A DNA stretch of 15,462 nucleotides from JBBIQZ01 sp037442065 (GTDB lineage Bacteria > Patescibacteriota > CPR2_A > CG2-30-33-46): contig JBBIQZ010000012.1 of the NCBI GenBank assembly GCA_037442065.1, positions 1-15,462 on the forward strand, in the 5' to 3' direction. Below the pieces are notes generated by a model that was given only the letters and a program-made list of their open reading frames with translations, was not told where the DNA came from and did no database searches. The translations under genes were made by a program, and so were the position numbers. Of the stretch, positions 1 through 6,366 are shown one piece after another (position 1 is the first letter of the stretch; each line of letters opens with the position of its first letter).

Positions 1-27
1 TTTTTTGCGAGAGCTTGGTGATTTTTG

Positions 28-51
28 GTTCTTTTGATCACTCAAAAGAAC
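28..51. repeat. Perfect 10-bp hairpin after the ferredoxin gene
   Basis: Arms at 28-37 and 42-51 are perfectly complementary, with a 4-base loop that reads GTGA on the minus strand, a GNRA-type tetraloop. It lies just after the ferredoxin stop codon. No T-run follows it on either strand, so it is not a textbook intrinsic terminator. It could protect the 3' end of the mRNA or be a weak terminator. Bases 1-59 otherwise hold no gene that I can see. Confidence 0.6.
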
Positions 52-59
52 AAATGAAA

Positions 60-236
60 TTATTTTGAAATTGCCTCAGAGGGGCAGCTTTCCATCGCCT
101 CATCAATACAAGGCTCATCCCCCTTGGCGGTTTTTTTAACTTCGGATTTCCCGTCCGCCCCTAATTCAAAAACTTCCGGGCAAATAGTGGTGCATAAACC
201 GCAACCAATACATTTTTCTTTATCTACTTTTGGCAT
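60..236 (-). CDS. Small single [4Fe-4S] ferredoxin
   Basis: This is a 58-residue soluble electron carrier when started at the ATG at 236. Seen: C9-x2-C12-x2-C15 followed by C19-P20, and a distal C51-P52. In the Thermotoga-type single-cluster ferredoxins C9, C12, C15 and C51 would hold one [4Fe-4S] cluster. C19 and C43 match the two extra cysteines that form a disulfide in that family. The second cluster motif of bacterial 2[4Fe-4S] ferredoxins is absent. The start at 236 is preferred over an in-frame ATG at 263 because it has an AAGGG Shine-Dalgarno 8 bases upstream and lies just past the stop of the DUF1858 gene; the longer start would sit inside that gene. The two genes are one base apart and almost certainly cotranscribed. 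The redox partner is not shown by the sequence. Confidence 0.93.
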   Translation of the reverse strand: MPKVDKEKCIGCGLCTTICPEVFELGADGKSEVKKTAKGDEPCIDEAMESCPSEAISK

Positions 237-237
237 A

Positions 238-450
238 TTATTTTCCCTTTTCGCATAACTCATTTAATTCTTTTACAATTTTGTTTGCATCTTTCTCGTG
301 AAGATGAGCTCCTAAAGCCAAAGTTTCAATATTAGCTCCCGGACAAGTAACGCAATGCCCTAAATGCTGGGACAAAATTGCTTCTCCTTGAGGGCAAATA
401 TCTAAAACTTCTTTAATGGTCATATTTTTATTTATCGAAGCTTTTGACAT
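238..450 (-). CDS. DUF1858-type putative redox-disulfide protein
   Basis: This 70-residue protein has the pattern of the DUF1858 / hybrid-cluster-protein-associated redox-disulfide family. An N-terminal 'TIKEVLDICP' helix is followed by C33-x2-C36 in 'HCVTCPGANIETL', a short alanine-rich helix and a histidine. Other cysteines are C19 and C66. The family is small and of unproven function; a thiol-disulfide or metal role is inferred from the CxxC. The start at 450 has an AAAGGAA Shine-Dalgarno 7-8 bases upstream, which beats the second ATG at codon 10. It lies 66 bases after trmD and one base before the ferredoxin gene, so a joint redox role with the ferredoxin is plausible but unproven. The upstream gap contains two copies of TTTTGAAAGG, of which the second provides the ribosome site. 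Confidence 0.82.
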   Translation of the reverse strand: MSKASINKNMTIKEVLDICPQGEAILSQHLGHCVTCPGANIETLALGAHLHEKDANKIVKELNELCEKGK

Positions 451-498
451 AAAATTGTTCCTTTCAAAAGCGGAGACCCTTTCAAAACTTTAGTAAAG

Positions 499-512
499 AA
501 GGATCAATCCTT
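499..512 (-). terminator. Weak hairpin after trmD, possible terminator
   Basis: AAGGATCAATCCTT is a 6-bp palindrome with a 2-base centre, followed on the minus strand by CTTCTTT. It sits just after the trmD stop codon. The stem is short and the T-run is interrupted, so termination would be partial at best and read-through into the DUF1858 gene is likely. Confidence 0.3.
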
Positions 513-516
513 ATAT

Positions 517-1209
517 TTATTTTAACAAATCTGGTCTTTTCTTTCTAGTCTTTTTTAAAGCCTGTTCTTTTCGCCAAGCAGAAATTTTTTGGTGATCGCC
601 GGAAAGTAAAACTTTAGGCACTTTCCAGTTTTTATAAGTTTCCGGCCGGGTATACTGAGGATATTCTAATAAATTATCTTCAAAAGATTCGCTAATAAAG
701 GATTCTTCTTTTCCTAAAACTCCCGGGATTAAACGGGAAACAGAATCCACCAAAACCATCGCCGGCAGCTCGCCGCCGGTTAAAATATAATCGCCAATGG
801 AAATTTCTAAATCAATCAAACTTTCTTTTATCCGTTCATCAAATCCTTCATAATGCCCGCAAATTAAAATGATATTTTCTTCTTTGGATAATTTTTTGGC
901 ATCTTTTTGTTTGTAAGGTTTTCCTTGAGGAGTTAAAAGTATAGTTTTTACTTTTTTGCCTTTTATCTTTTTTTTAATGTCCTTTATGGCCTTATCTAAA
1001 ACATCAACCTTCAAAACCATTCCTGCGCCGCCACCGTAAGTTTGATCATCAACGGTTTTCCTGGCTCCGATTCCCCAATCTCTTAAATTGTATACATCAA
1101 TATTTAATAACCCTTTTGCTTTTGCTCTTTTTAAAATACTTTCTTTAAAAACGCACTTTACCGTTTCCGGAAATAAGGTTAAGATATGAAAATTGATAGT
1201 TGGTTTCAT
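517..1209 (-). CDS. trmD: tRNA (guanine37-N1)-methyltransferase TrmD
   Basis: TrmD uses S-adenosylmethionine to methylate N1 of G37 next to the anticodon, preventing +1 frameshifting. At 230 residues it is close to the usual 230-255. Seen: the SPOUT-fold signatures 'GGGAGMV' (about 60-65), 'CGHYEGFDER' (117-126) and the knot motif 'LTGGELPAM' (143-151), followed by the conserved D155, 'PGVLG' and 'YTRP'. The protein is cytoplasmic and acts as a dimer in the family. It is separated from khpA by an intrinsic terminator and has its own extended -10 box 6 bases before the ATG, with no Shine-Dalgarno, so the mRNA is probably leaderless. rimM, which usually sits between khpA and trmD, is missing, and rplS does not follow. 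Confidence 0.97.
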   Translation of the reverse strand: MKPTINFHILTLFPETVKCVFKESILKRAKAKGLLNIDVYNLRDWGIGARKTVDDQTYGGGAGMVLKVDVLDKAIKDIKKKIKGKKVKTILLTPQGKPYKQKDAKKLSKEENIILICGHYEGFDERIKESLIDLEISIGDYILTGGELPAMVLVDSVSRLIPGVLGKEESFISESFEDNLLEYPQYTRPETYKNWKVPKVLLSGDHQKISAWRKEQALKKTRKKRPDLLK

Positions 1210-1215
1210 AAGCCC

Positions 1216-1224
1216 ATTATACCA
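1216..1224 (-). promoter_or_regulatory. Extended -10 promoter of trmD, leaderless type
   Basis: The minus strand reads TGGTATAAT, a perfect extended -10 (TGnTATAAT; hexamer at 1216-1221). Only 6 bases separate the hexamer from the ATG at 1209, so the predicted transcription start falls on or next to the start codon. No convincing -35 box is present; its expected position lies within the upstream khpA terminator. Confidence 0.7.
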
Positions 1225-1254
1225 AAAACCCCCGCCAAGTAAGCGAGGGTTTTT
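1224..1254 (-). terminator. Intrinsic terminator of the rpsP/khpA unit
   Basis: 12-base arms at 1224-1235 and 1243-1254 flank a 7-base loop. In minus-strand RNA all positions pair, with one U-G wobble, and the 3' arm ends in GGGGGTTTTT, giving a T-run. It lies 13 bases after the khpA stop codon and directly before the trmD -10 box. On the plus strand the same pairing has a C-A mismatch, which supports minus-strand use. Confidence 0.8.
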
Positions 1255-1267
1255 GCAAAATTTTATT

Positions 1268-1600
1268 TTAGATTTTAATGTCGTCGATAGCTGAAGTAGT
1301 ATCTTCTTTTACCTGAATTTTCTCTTCACCGCCGCCAGCTCTGCTTCCGCCTTCTGGTTCGACGATTTTAAGATTTACAATAGCGTTGTTTTTTGCTCCA
1401 ACAACCCTTAGCAAAGTTCTAATTGACTTAGCAGTTCTTCCTTCTTTACCAATAATCTTTCCCATGTCAGAAGGGTCAACTTTTAACTCAATCAAAACCC
1501 CTCTTTCGTCAATTGTTCTTTTTGATTCTACTTTGTCGGGATTGTCCACTATTGCTTTAACAACATATTCAACAAAATCTTGGTCTAATTCTCTTGCCAC
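1268..1600 (-). CDS. khpA: KH-domain RNA-binding protein KhpA
   Basis: This is a small single-KH RNA-binding protein of the KhpA/YlqC family, which in other bacteria works with KhpB (Jag) on RNA and cell-division regulation. The GxxG loop is seen in 'GKIIGKEGR'. The family is usually about 75-80 residues; here a glycine-rich and acidic tail of roughly 30 residues ('GGSRAGGGEEK...') follows the fold. Two starts are possible. ATG at 1612 gives 114 residues but has no Shine-Dalgarno. GTG at 1600 gives 110 and has a perfect GGAGG at 1606-1610 with 5-base spacing; it also leaves an N-terminus nearer to family length, so I prefer it. The gene follows rpsP as in many bacteria, but has its own promoter and a leader of about 65-75 bases. 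Confidence 0.93.
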   Translation of the reverse strand: MARELDQDFVEYVVKAIVDNPDKVESKRTIDERGVLIELKVDPSDMGKIIGKEGRTAKSIRTLLRVVGAKNNAIVNLKIVEPEGGSRAGGGEEKIQVKEDTTSAIDDIKI

Positions 1601-1682
1601 TTTTTCCTCCATGAAAGATTTGCTTTTATTTTTGAGCTTCGACCTAGCCCTACTTAACTGAAAAACAGATTTTCAAACACCT

Positions 1683-1710
1683 ATTATAAACAAATTTTTA
1701 AAGATGTAAA
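1683..1710 (-). promoter_or_regulatory. Promoter of khpA
   Basis: The minus strand has TTTACA (1705-1710), a 16-base spacer and TATAAT (1683-1688): five of six and six of six matches to sigma-70-type consensus. It lies within the first 30 bases after the rpsP stop codon. The leader that follows contains a small TGAAAA/TTTTCA hairpin. Confidence 0.7.
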
Positions 1711-1712
1711 TA

Positions 1713-2279
1713 CTATTTTTGCTCTTCGGCAGTCTTATCTTCGGTATTTTCTAGCTTTGGCTCTTCTTGCCATGATTCTTTTCGGGTTAATTCCTCTTTA
1801 TCAGCAACTTTTTCTTTTTTATCTTCTTCGGCTGGTTTTTCTTCTTTAATTTCTGGTTTTACTTCTTCGGCTGGTTTTTCTTCAGATTGCTCTTCGGATT
1901 TTTTCTCAGGTTTTTCTTCTTGAGTTCCAGCAACTTTTTGAGCCGGTGCTTCGGGGGCTTTTTCCTGTCCGCCTTTTTCTAGCTTTGCTTCTTTCTTTTT
2001 AAGTCTTTTTTTATCAGGCTTTCTTAACACATCTTCTTCTTTTAAAATTCCCTCTCTAATCATAAGGCGAGAAACTGTTTGAGAAGGTTTTGCTCCTTTT
2101 TTCATCCATTCCAAAGCTTTTTCTTTGTTGATATTTATTTGTTTTGGGTCAGCCTGTAAGTTAACATTCCCTAAAATATCAACAAAACGACCATAAATAG
2201 GCATGGTCTTCTCTGCTACTATAACCCTGAATGAGGGTTTTTTCTTTTTCCCTGTTCTTCTAAGTCTTATTACTAGCAT
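1713..2279 (-). CDS. rpsP: 30S ribosomal protein S16 with long charged C-terminal tail
   Basis: S16 is a small-subunit protein that binds 16S rRNA early in assembly. The first 80 or so residues are a normal S16: 'MLVIRLRRTGKKKKPSFRVI' at the start, 'GRFVDILG' at 31-38, and 'GAKPSQTVSRLM' further on. The protein is 188 residues against the usual 75-100. The extra part begins with a lysine-rich stretch (about 80-105) and continues as a low-complexity tail of E, K, P and A with 'EEKPAEE' occurring twice. At DNA level 22 bases repeat exactly at 1823-1844 and 1862-1883, in the same frame and 39 bases apart, so the tail has grown by in-frame duplication. It has its own strong promoter. ffh, which often precedes rpsP, is not here; smc lies upstream. 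Confidence 0.96.
   Translation of the reverse strand: MLVIRLRRTGKKKKPSFRVIVAEKTMPIYGRFVDILGNVNLQADPKQININKEKALEWMKKGAKPSQTVSRLMIREGILKEEDVLRKPDKKRLKKKEAKLEKGGQEKAPEAPAQKVAGTQEEKPEKKSEEQSEEKPAEEVKPEIKEEKPAEEDKKEKVADKEELTRKESWQEEPKLENTEDKTAEEQK
1823..1883. repeat. 22-bp in-frame direct repeat in the S16 tail
   Basis: Identical 22-base copies lie at 1823-1844 and 1862-1883, offset by 39 bases (13 codons). Both encode the EEKPAEE-type segment on the minus strand, which suggests slippage or duplication within the low-complexity tail. Confidence 0.85.
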
Positions 2280-2305
2280 AATTTAAAATTTAAAGTTATG
2301 GGGAA

Positions 2306-2334
2306 ATATTAGCAAAATACCGCCTTAAAGTCAA
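2306..2334 (-). promoter_or_regulatory. Promoter of rpsP
   Basis: The minus strand reads TTGACT (2329-2334), a 17-base spacer ending in TGC, then TAATAT (2306-2311): a strong -35, ideal spacing and an extended -10. The expected transcription start is about 20 bases before the rpsP ATG. That short AT-rich leader has no clear Shine-Dalgarno. Confidence 0.8.
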
Positions 2335-2340
2335 CACCTA

Positions 2341-2361
2341 AAAAGAAAGAAAAGCTTTTCT
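2341..2361 (-). terminator. Possible weak terminator of smc
   Basis: The palindrome AGAAAAGCTTTTCT (2348-2361) overlaps the smc stop codon and is followed on the minus strand by TTCTTTTT. The stem is AT-rich and short, so it is only a candidate. It lies directly upstream of the rpsP -35 box. Confidence 0.35.
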
Positions 2362-4792
2362 AATTTTCAATGGATGCGAAATTTTTGCTTTCCGAATATT
2401 TCTCGGCCTCTTCCAGCTTCAGGGACAGAACTTTAGAAACTTTTGTTTCATCCATAGTTACCCCATATAAAACCTTAGCCTGTTTCATCGTCTCCCGGTT
2501 ATGGGTTATTAGAATAAACTGGGTTTTCCCTGATAAGGTAGCCAAAAGTTCGGCAAACCGACTAGAATTTGATTCATCTAAAGCTGCATCTACCTCGTCT
2601 AAAATACAAAAAGGGGTAGGGTTAACCGAAAAGATAGCAAAAAGCAAAGCAACAGAAATTAAGGATTTTTCTCCTCCGGACAAAGTATTTAAAGTATGCA
2701 CTCTTTTGCCTGGCGGAACTGCCATAATATCGATAATTCTTTCTTCCTCGGTATCTCCCTCTTTTAAAATCAGCTTAGCTGTGCCGCCGCCAAATAGTTT
2801 TTGAAAATAAAAGTCGAATTTTTGGGAAATTTTTTCAAATTTTTCCCTAAATTGATCGTGGATTTTTTTCTCTAATTCTAAAACAATTTTTTTTGTTCCG
2901 CCCAAGGCATTTTTTAAATCCTCGCTTTGGCTTTCTAAAAATTCATATCGTTTTTTAACTTCTTGGTATTCCCCTTCGTCTAAGTAGACTACTGCTCCCC
3001 CAAGCCTTTCTAAAGATTTTTTAAGGTTTGAAATTTCTTCTAAAATTTTATCTTTTTGGTCACCGGTTATTAAAGTAACTTCTTTAATTTCTGCTAAGCC
3101 TACGTTTTCTTTTATTTCTTTTTCCAAATCCTCTTTTTTAGTTTTAAGACGGGCCAACTCTATCTCAACCTTGGTTAATTCTTCCTTAAATTCCGACAAA
3201 ATATCTCTTTTGCCCCGGTAAACTTTTTCGATTTCAAAAAATTCGCTTTCGGAAGCCTTATTTTTGCCTCTTAATTCTAAAAGCTCTCGCCTTGCCTTTT
3301 CTCTTTTTTCTTTGAGTTTTCTTATTTCAGCTTCTTTAGTCTCTTTCTCTGATCCTTCCTTTATTAAGCTTTTAAATCTTGTTCCTTCGTTTATTTCATT
3401 TTCTAAGGTTTCTTCTTTTTCTTTATAAATCTTTAAAATTTCTAAATTGCTATTTATGCGGCTTTTTAAAGATTCTATTTCCAGTTTTATTTTTTCTGTT
3501 CTGGCTTTAAGCTCTTCTTCTAAGACGCCACTTAACTGCTCTTGGCCTTTTAAAAATTTTATTAACCCTTTAATTTCATCTTTCGCGTTTTCTAAAAATT
3601 TTGATGTTAAGTTTAAAAGAAGCTTTTCTAAAGAATTTTTAATTCTAAAAATGATTTCTTTAGTACTCAGCTTTTCTTGGTTTTTCCCTTTAGTTTCCAA
3701 TAAACGAAAAGTTTTTCTAAGTTCTTTTTCTAAAGCCTCTTTTGACTTTTGAGCATTTTTATTTTCATTTAATTTCTCCTCTATTTTTACCTTTATACTT
3801 TCAAGTTCTTTTTCTAAAAATGGCAGCCTTTCTTTAAAAAGGTTTTGCTTCTCTTGGGCTAAAGAATTATTTTTTATCTCTTCTAATAATGCTTCCTGCA
3901 GTTCTTGTAATTCTTCATTGATTTTTTCAATCTCTTGCTCTTTTTTTTCTTCCTCTAGCTGGCTGCTCTTTTGTTGTCTTTCCTCAAATTTTTGAGTTAT
4001 TAAAGAAACCTCTTCCTCTATGGTTTTTATTTCTTTTAAAGTCTCGCTGTATTTTTTTTCATTTTCTTCAAGCTTTTCTTTTAAGTCTCTAAGCTCTCCC
4101 CCGTAATACTTTTTTTGAAGCTCTTTAAGTTTTGATGACAAAACACTTCTTTCTTTAAGTTCTTCTCTTTGCCGTTCTAAATTTTCCAAACGAGGTTTTA
4201 GTTCACGAACAATGTCCGAAACCCGCAAGAGATTTTCTTTGGTTTCTTTAAATTTTTTTAAGGCTTGTTCTTTTTTAATATAAAAATGCTTAACCCCAGA
4301 GGCGTCTTCAAATAATTCTCGGCGCTCTTCCGGCGTTTGGGTAATTAACTTATCAACCATTCCTTGGCTTATAACCGTGTAAGTTGAGCGGCCAAAACCA
4401 GATTTGGATAAAATTTCGGTTAAGTCTAAAAGTCTAACTTTAGAACCGTTTAAAAGATATTCACTTTCACCGGAACGAAAAATACGGCGAGTGATAATCA
4501 AATCAGTATAGTCTATGGGGACAATTTTTTGACGATTATCTAACTCCAAAGAAACTTCAGCCATTCCAGCTTTGGATTTAATGCCTGAACCGACAAAAAT
4601 AACATCTTCGCTTTTTTTGGAACGAAGATTTTTCATAGATTGTTCGCCTAAGACCCACTTAACCGCATCGGAAACATTAGACTTGCCGGAGCCGTTTGGT
4701 CCAACAATGGTTGTAATTCCCGGCCCAAAATCCAAAACCGTCTTTCTGGCAAAAGACTTAAACCCTTGTAAAGTAATCTTTCGTAAATACAT
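2360..4792 (-). CDS. smc: SMC chromosome-segregation ATPase, shortened and without a visible hinge
   Basis: SMC compacts and segregates the chromosome by ATP-driven DNA loop handling. Seen: N-terminal 'LQGFKSFA', Walker A 'GPNGSGKSN' (31-39), Q-loop 'ISQG' (141-144), ABC signature 'LSGGEKS' (704-710), Walker B 'CILDEVDAALDE' (729-740) and H-loop 'LITHN' (761-765). Both ATPase halves look complete. The protein is 810 residues against the usual 1,150-1,200. About 175-645 is coiled coil rich in E, K and L, and the glycine-rich globular hinge of canonical SMCs is not recognisable. The midpoint, about 378-420, is instead a lysine/leucine-rich helical stretch. No Rad50-type CxxC hook is present. 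The frame is intact, so this is a short design rather than a broken gene. scpA and scpB are not in the window. The start at 4792 has no Shine-Dalgarno but an extended -10 box 7 bases upstream. Confidence 0.94.
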   Translation of the reverse strand: MYLRKITLQGFKSFARKTVLDFGPGITTIVGPNGSGKSNVSDAVKWVLGEQSMKNLRSKKSEDVIFVGSGIKSKAGMAEVSLELDNRQKIVPIDYTDLIITRRIFRSGESEYLLNGSKVRLLDLTEILSKSGFGRSTYTVISQGMVDKLITQTPEERRELFEDASGVKHFYIKKEQALKKFKETKENLLRVSDIVRELKPRLENLERQREELKERSVLSSKLKELQKKYYGGELRDLKEKLEENEKKYSETLKEIKTIEEEVSLITQKFEERQQKSSQLEEEKKEQEIEKINEELQELQEALLEEIKNNSLAQEKQNLFKERLPFLEKELESIKVKIEEKLNENKNAQKSKEALEKELRKTFRLLETKGKNQEKLSTKEIIFRIKNSLEKLLLNLTSKFLENAKDEIKGLIKFLKGQEQLSGVLEEELKARTEKIKLEIESLKSRINSNLEILKIYKEKEETLENEINEGTRFKSLIKEGSEKETKEAEIRKLKEKREKARRELLELRGKNKASESEFFEIEKVYRGKRDILSEFKEELTKVEIELARLKTKKEDLEKEIKENVGLAEIKEVTLITGDQKDKILEEISNLKKSLERLGGAVVYLDEGEYQEVKKRYEFLESQSEDLKNALGGTKKIVLELEKKIHDQFREKFEKISQKFDFYFQKLFGGGTAKLILKEGDTEEERIIDIMAVPPGKRVHTLNTLSGGEKSLISVALLFAIFSVNPTPFCILDEVDAALDESNSSRFAELLATLSGKTQFILITHNRETMKQAKVLYGVTMDETKVSKVLSLKLEEAEKYSESKNFASIEN

Positions 4793-4799
4793 CGAATCT

Positions 4800-4808
4800 A
4801 TTGTAACA
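4800..4808 (-). promoter_or_regulatory. Extended -10 promoter of smc, leaderless type
   Basis: The minus strand reads TGTTACAAT, an extended -10 with hexamer TACAAT at 4800-4805, ending 7 bases before the ATG. No clear -35 box is present; the expected position lies inside the adjacent repeat element. Confidence 0.6.
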
Positions 4809-4919
4809 AATCCAAATGCTAAAATCCAAATGACAAATCAAATCCTAAATCCAAATGACTTAATTTTGGTCATTAAAACATTTAAGCATTCATTTGGTAT
4901 TTGAGCTTTGGACTTTGGG
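4807..4919. repeat. Imperfect inverted-repeat element between the MBL gene and smc
   Basis: Two arms of about 50 bases (4807-4859 and 4869-4919) are imperfect reverse complements around a short centre. The innermost part pairs exactly (AATGAC with GTCATT). Each arm is built from variants of CCAAAT/AAATCC units; CCAAATG-type words recur several times. The stretch has no coding potential and lies wholly in the intergenic gap. It looks like a degenerate MITE-like or palindromic intergenic element. Whether it is multicopy cannot be judged from this window. Confidence 0.6.
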
Positions 4920-4920
4920 T

Positions 4921-5676
4921 TTAAATTTTTATTTTCAGAAGATCTTTGGCGACAATTATTTTGCCTTTGTAAATTTCGGCGACTTCTTTTTTGACATTTC
5001 CTTTTTCCGCAACTGGATAAAGGTGGGTTAAAACTACTTGTTTGACATTGGCTTTTTGGGCAATCTCTCCAATTTCTTTAGAATTTAGATGCATCGGGTT
5101 TTTAATCTTTTTTGGAAAAGCGCATTCATATATCCCCAAATCGGTGTCTTTTGAAATCTTAACTATATTCTCACACATCCCGGTATCACCACTATATACT
5201 AGAGATTTCTTTCCTATTTCTATTCGTACTGCCATAGCATTTATATCAGTATGAAAAACCGGCAGAGTTTTAATTTTAAAATTTTTAATCTTTACAGGGC
5301 TTTTCCATAAATCTTTCAGCTTGATTGGAAAGTTTATCCTTCTTAAAAGAGGATACTTAAAAATTGGCTTTATAAAGCTTGAGAAACCTTTTGGGCCATA
5401 AATATTCAAAATCTCTTTTCTTGGTTTTACAAGGACAGAATTATATCCAGCATTAAAAAGAAAAGCAAATAAATCAGCGAAATGGTCTAAATGATTATGA
5501 GTAAAAATTATGTCAGTGATTTTGAACCTATCAATTCCAGATTTTAGCATATTTCGTAAAGAACCTGGCCCCATATCTAAAAGAACAGCATTCTTACCGT
5601 CCTTCACATAAAAACTAGGTCCTGCTTTTTTTAAGTTTGGAATATTCGTCCCGCACCCTAAAACTGTTAATTCCAT
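4921..5676 (-). CDS. Metallo-beta-lactamase-fold hydrolase, RNase Z-like
   Basis: This is a 251-residue zinc hydrolase. Seen: 'VLGCGTNIP' at the start, the metal motif 'THNHLDHFAD' (H60, H62, D64, H65), H142, D164 in 'YSGDTG' and H218 in 'VVLTHLYP'. These supply the usual two-zinc ligand set. The pattern is closest to the ribonuclease Z / YhfI-like group, which includes tRNA 3'-end nucleases and phosphodiesterases. It is shorter than typical RNase Z (about 300) and I see no clear flexible tRNA-binding arm, so tRNA processing is possible but not proven. The ATG directly abuts the TAA of rnc with no gap, so the two are translationally coupled; the partner suggests RNA metabolism. Confidence 0.88.
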   Translation of the reverse strand: MELTVLGCGTNIPNLKKAGPSFYVKDGKNAVLLDMGPGSLRNMLKSGIDRFKITDIIFTHNHLDHFADLFAFLFNAGYNSVLVKPRKEILNIYGPKGFSSFIKPIFKYPLLRRINFPIKLKDLWKSPVKIKNFKIKTLPVFHTDINAMAVRIEIGKKSLVYSGDTGMCENIVKISKDTDLGIYECAFPKKIKNPMHLNSKEIGEIAQKANVKQVVLTHLYPVAEKGNVKKEVAEIYKGKIIVAKDLLKIKI

Positions 5677-6366
5677 TTATAATTCCTTAGTTAGTGCTTG
5701 TTCGGCGGCTTGAATTTCGGCAGATTGCTTGGACGGCCCGGTTCCTTCCCCATAAATTTTATCTTCTAAAAAAACGCCAACCGTGAATCTCTTGTTGTGG
5801 TCCGGCCCCTCTTCCTTTAAAAGTTTATAAACCGGGGTGATACCAGTTTTGTCTTGAGCAATTTCTTGAAACTTACTTTTGGGATCAATATGAAGTTCAC
5901 TTTTTAAAATCTCGGGTAATCTAACAAGAACTTCTCTTTCAATAAACCTTTTAGAAACATCCCAGCCTTGATCTAAATAAATTGCGCCGATTACCGCCTC
6001 AAAATTATTCGCTAAAATAACTCTTCTGGCTCGGCCATTTCCCTTTGCTTCTCCTCGGGACAAGTATAAATAATCATTAAATGCTAAGCTTTCGGCGATT
6101 TCGGAAAGTGTTTCGCCTTTAACTAAGGCACTTCTCCAGTTAGTTAACTCGCCTTCGGGATTAGGATAGTTTTGGTACAAATACTCGGTAACAACAAGTT
6201 CCAAAACCGCATCTCCCAAAAATTCTAGTCTTTCGTTGTCTGATAAAGAAAATTTAGGGTTTTCATTTAAGAAAGATTTATGAATAAAAGCCTGACGCAA
6301 TAAATCTTTATTTTTAAAGTTTATATCTAGTTCTTTTTCTAGTTTCGAAAAATCTTTATTTTCCAA
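5677..6366 (-). CDS. rnc: Ribonuclease III
   Basis: RNase III cleaves double-stranded RNA and processes rRNA precursors. At 229 residues it has normal length. Seen: signature 'NERLEFLGDAV' (44-54) with E45, E48 and D52, the second motif 'LANNFEAVIGAIYLD' (118-132), and a C-terminal dsRNA-binding domain from about 160 to 227 ('DPKSKFQEIAQ' to 'AAEQAL'). N120 stands where E. coli has Asp114, while the essential Glu (E. coli E117) is kept as E123. The start is TTG: an in-frame TAA lies 8 codons upstream and no ATG or GTG falls between. AGGG is placed about 9 bases before it. The gene overlaps the end of the NusB-Nudix gene by 11 bases. Confidence 0.97.
   Translation of the reverse strand: MENKDFSKLEKELDINFKNKDLLRQAFIHKSFLNENPKFSLSDNERLEFLGDAVLELVVTEYLYQNYPNPEGELTNWRSALVKGETLSEIAESLAFNDYLYLSRGEAKGNGRARRVILANNFEAVIGAIYLDQGWDVSKRFIEREVLVRLPEILKSELHIDPKSKFQEIAQDKTGITPVYKLLKEEGPDHNKRFTVGVFLEDKIYGEGTGPSKQSAEIQAAEQALTKEL

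Noticed and set aside
4572..4904. Plus-strand open frame of about 110 codons over the smc start and the repeat
   Set aside because: It is antisense to the Walker A region of smc, has no ribosome site and its translation resembles no protein; the same holds for other plus-strand frames at 1386-1661, 2370-2804, 3447-3752 and 6697-6966.
5999..6013. RNase III Asp-to-Asn change (N120) as an inactive enzyme
   Set aside because: The essential Glu equivalents are kept, the dsRNA-binding domain is intact, and as I recall Asn occurs at this position in other RNase III sequences, so loss of activity is not supported.
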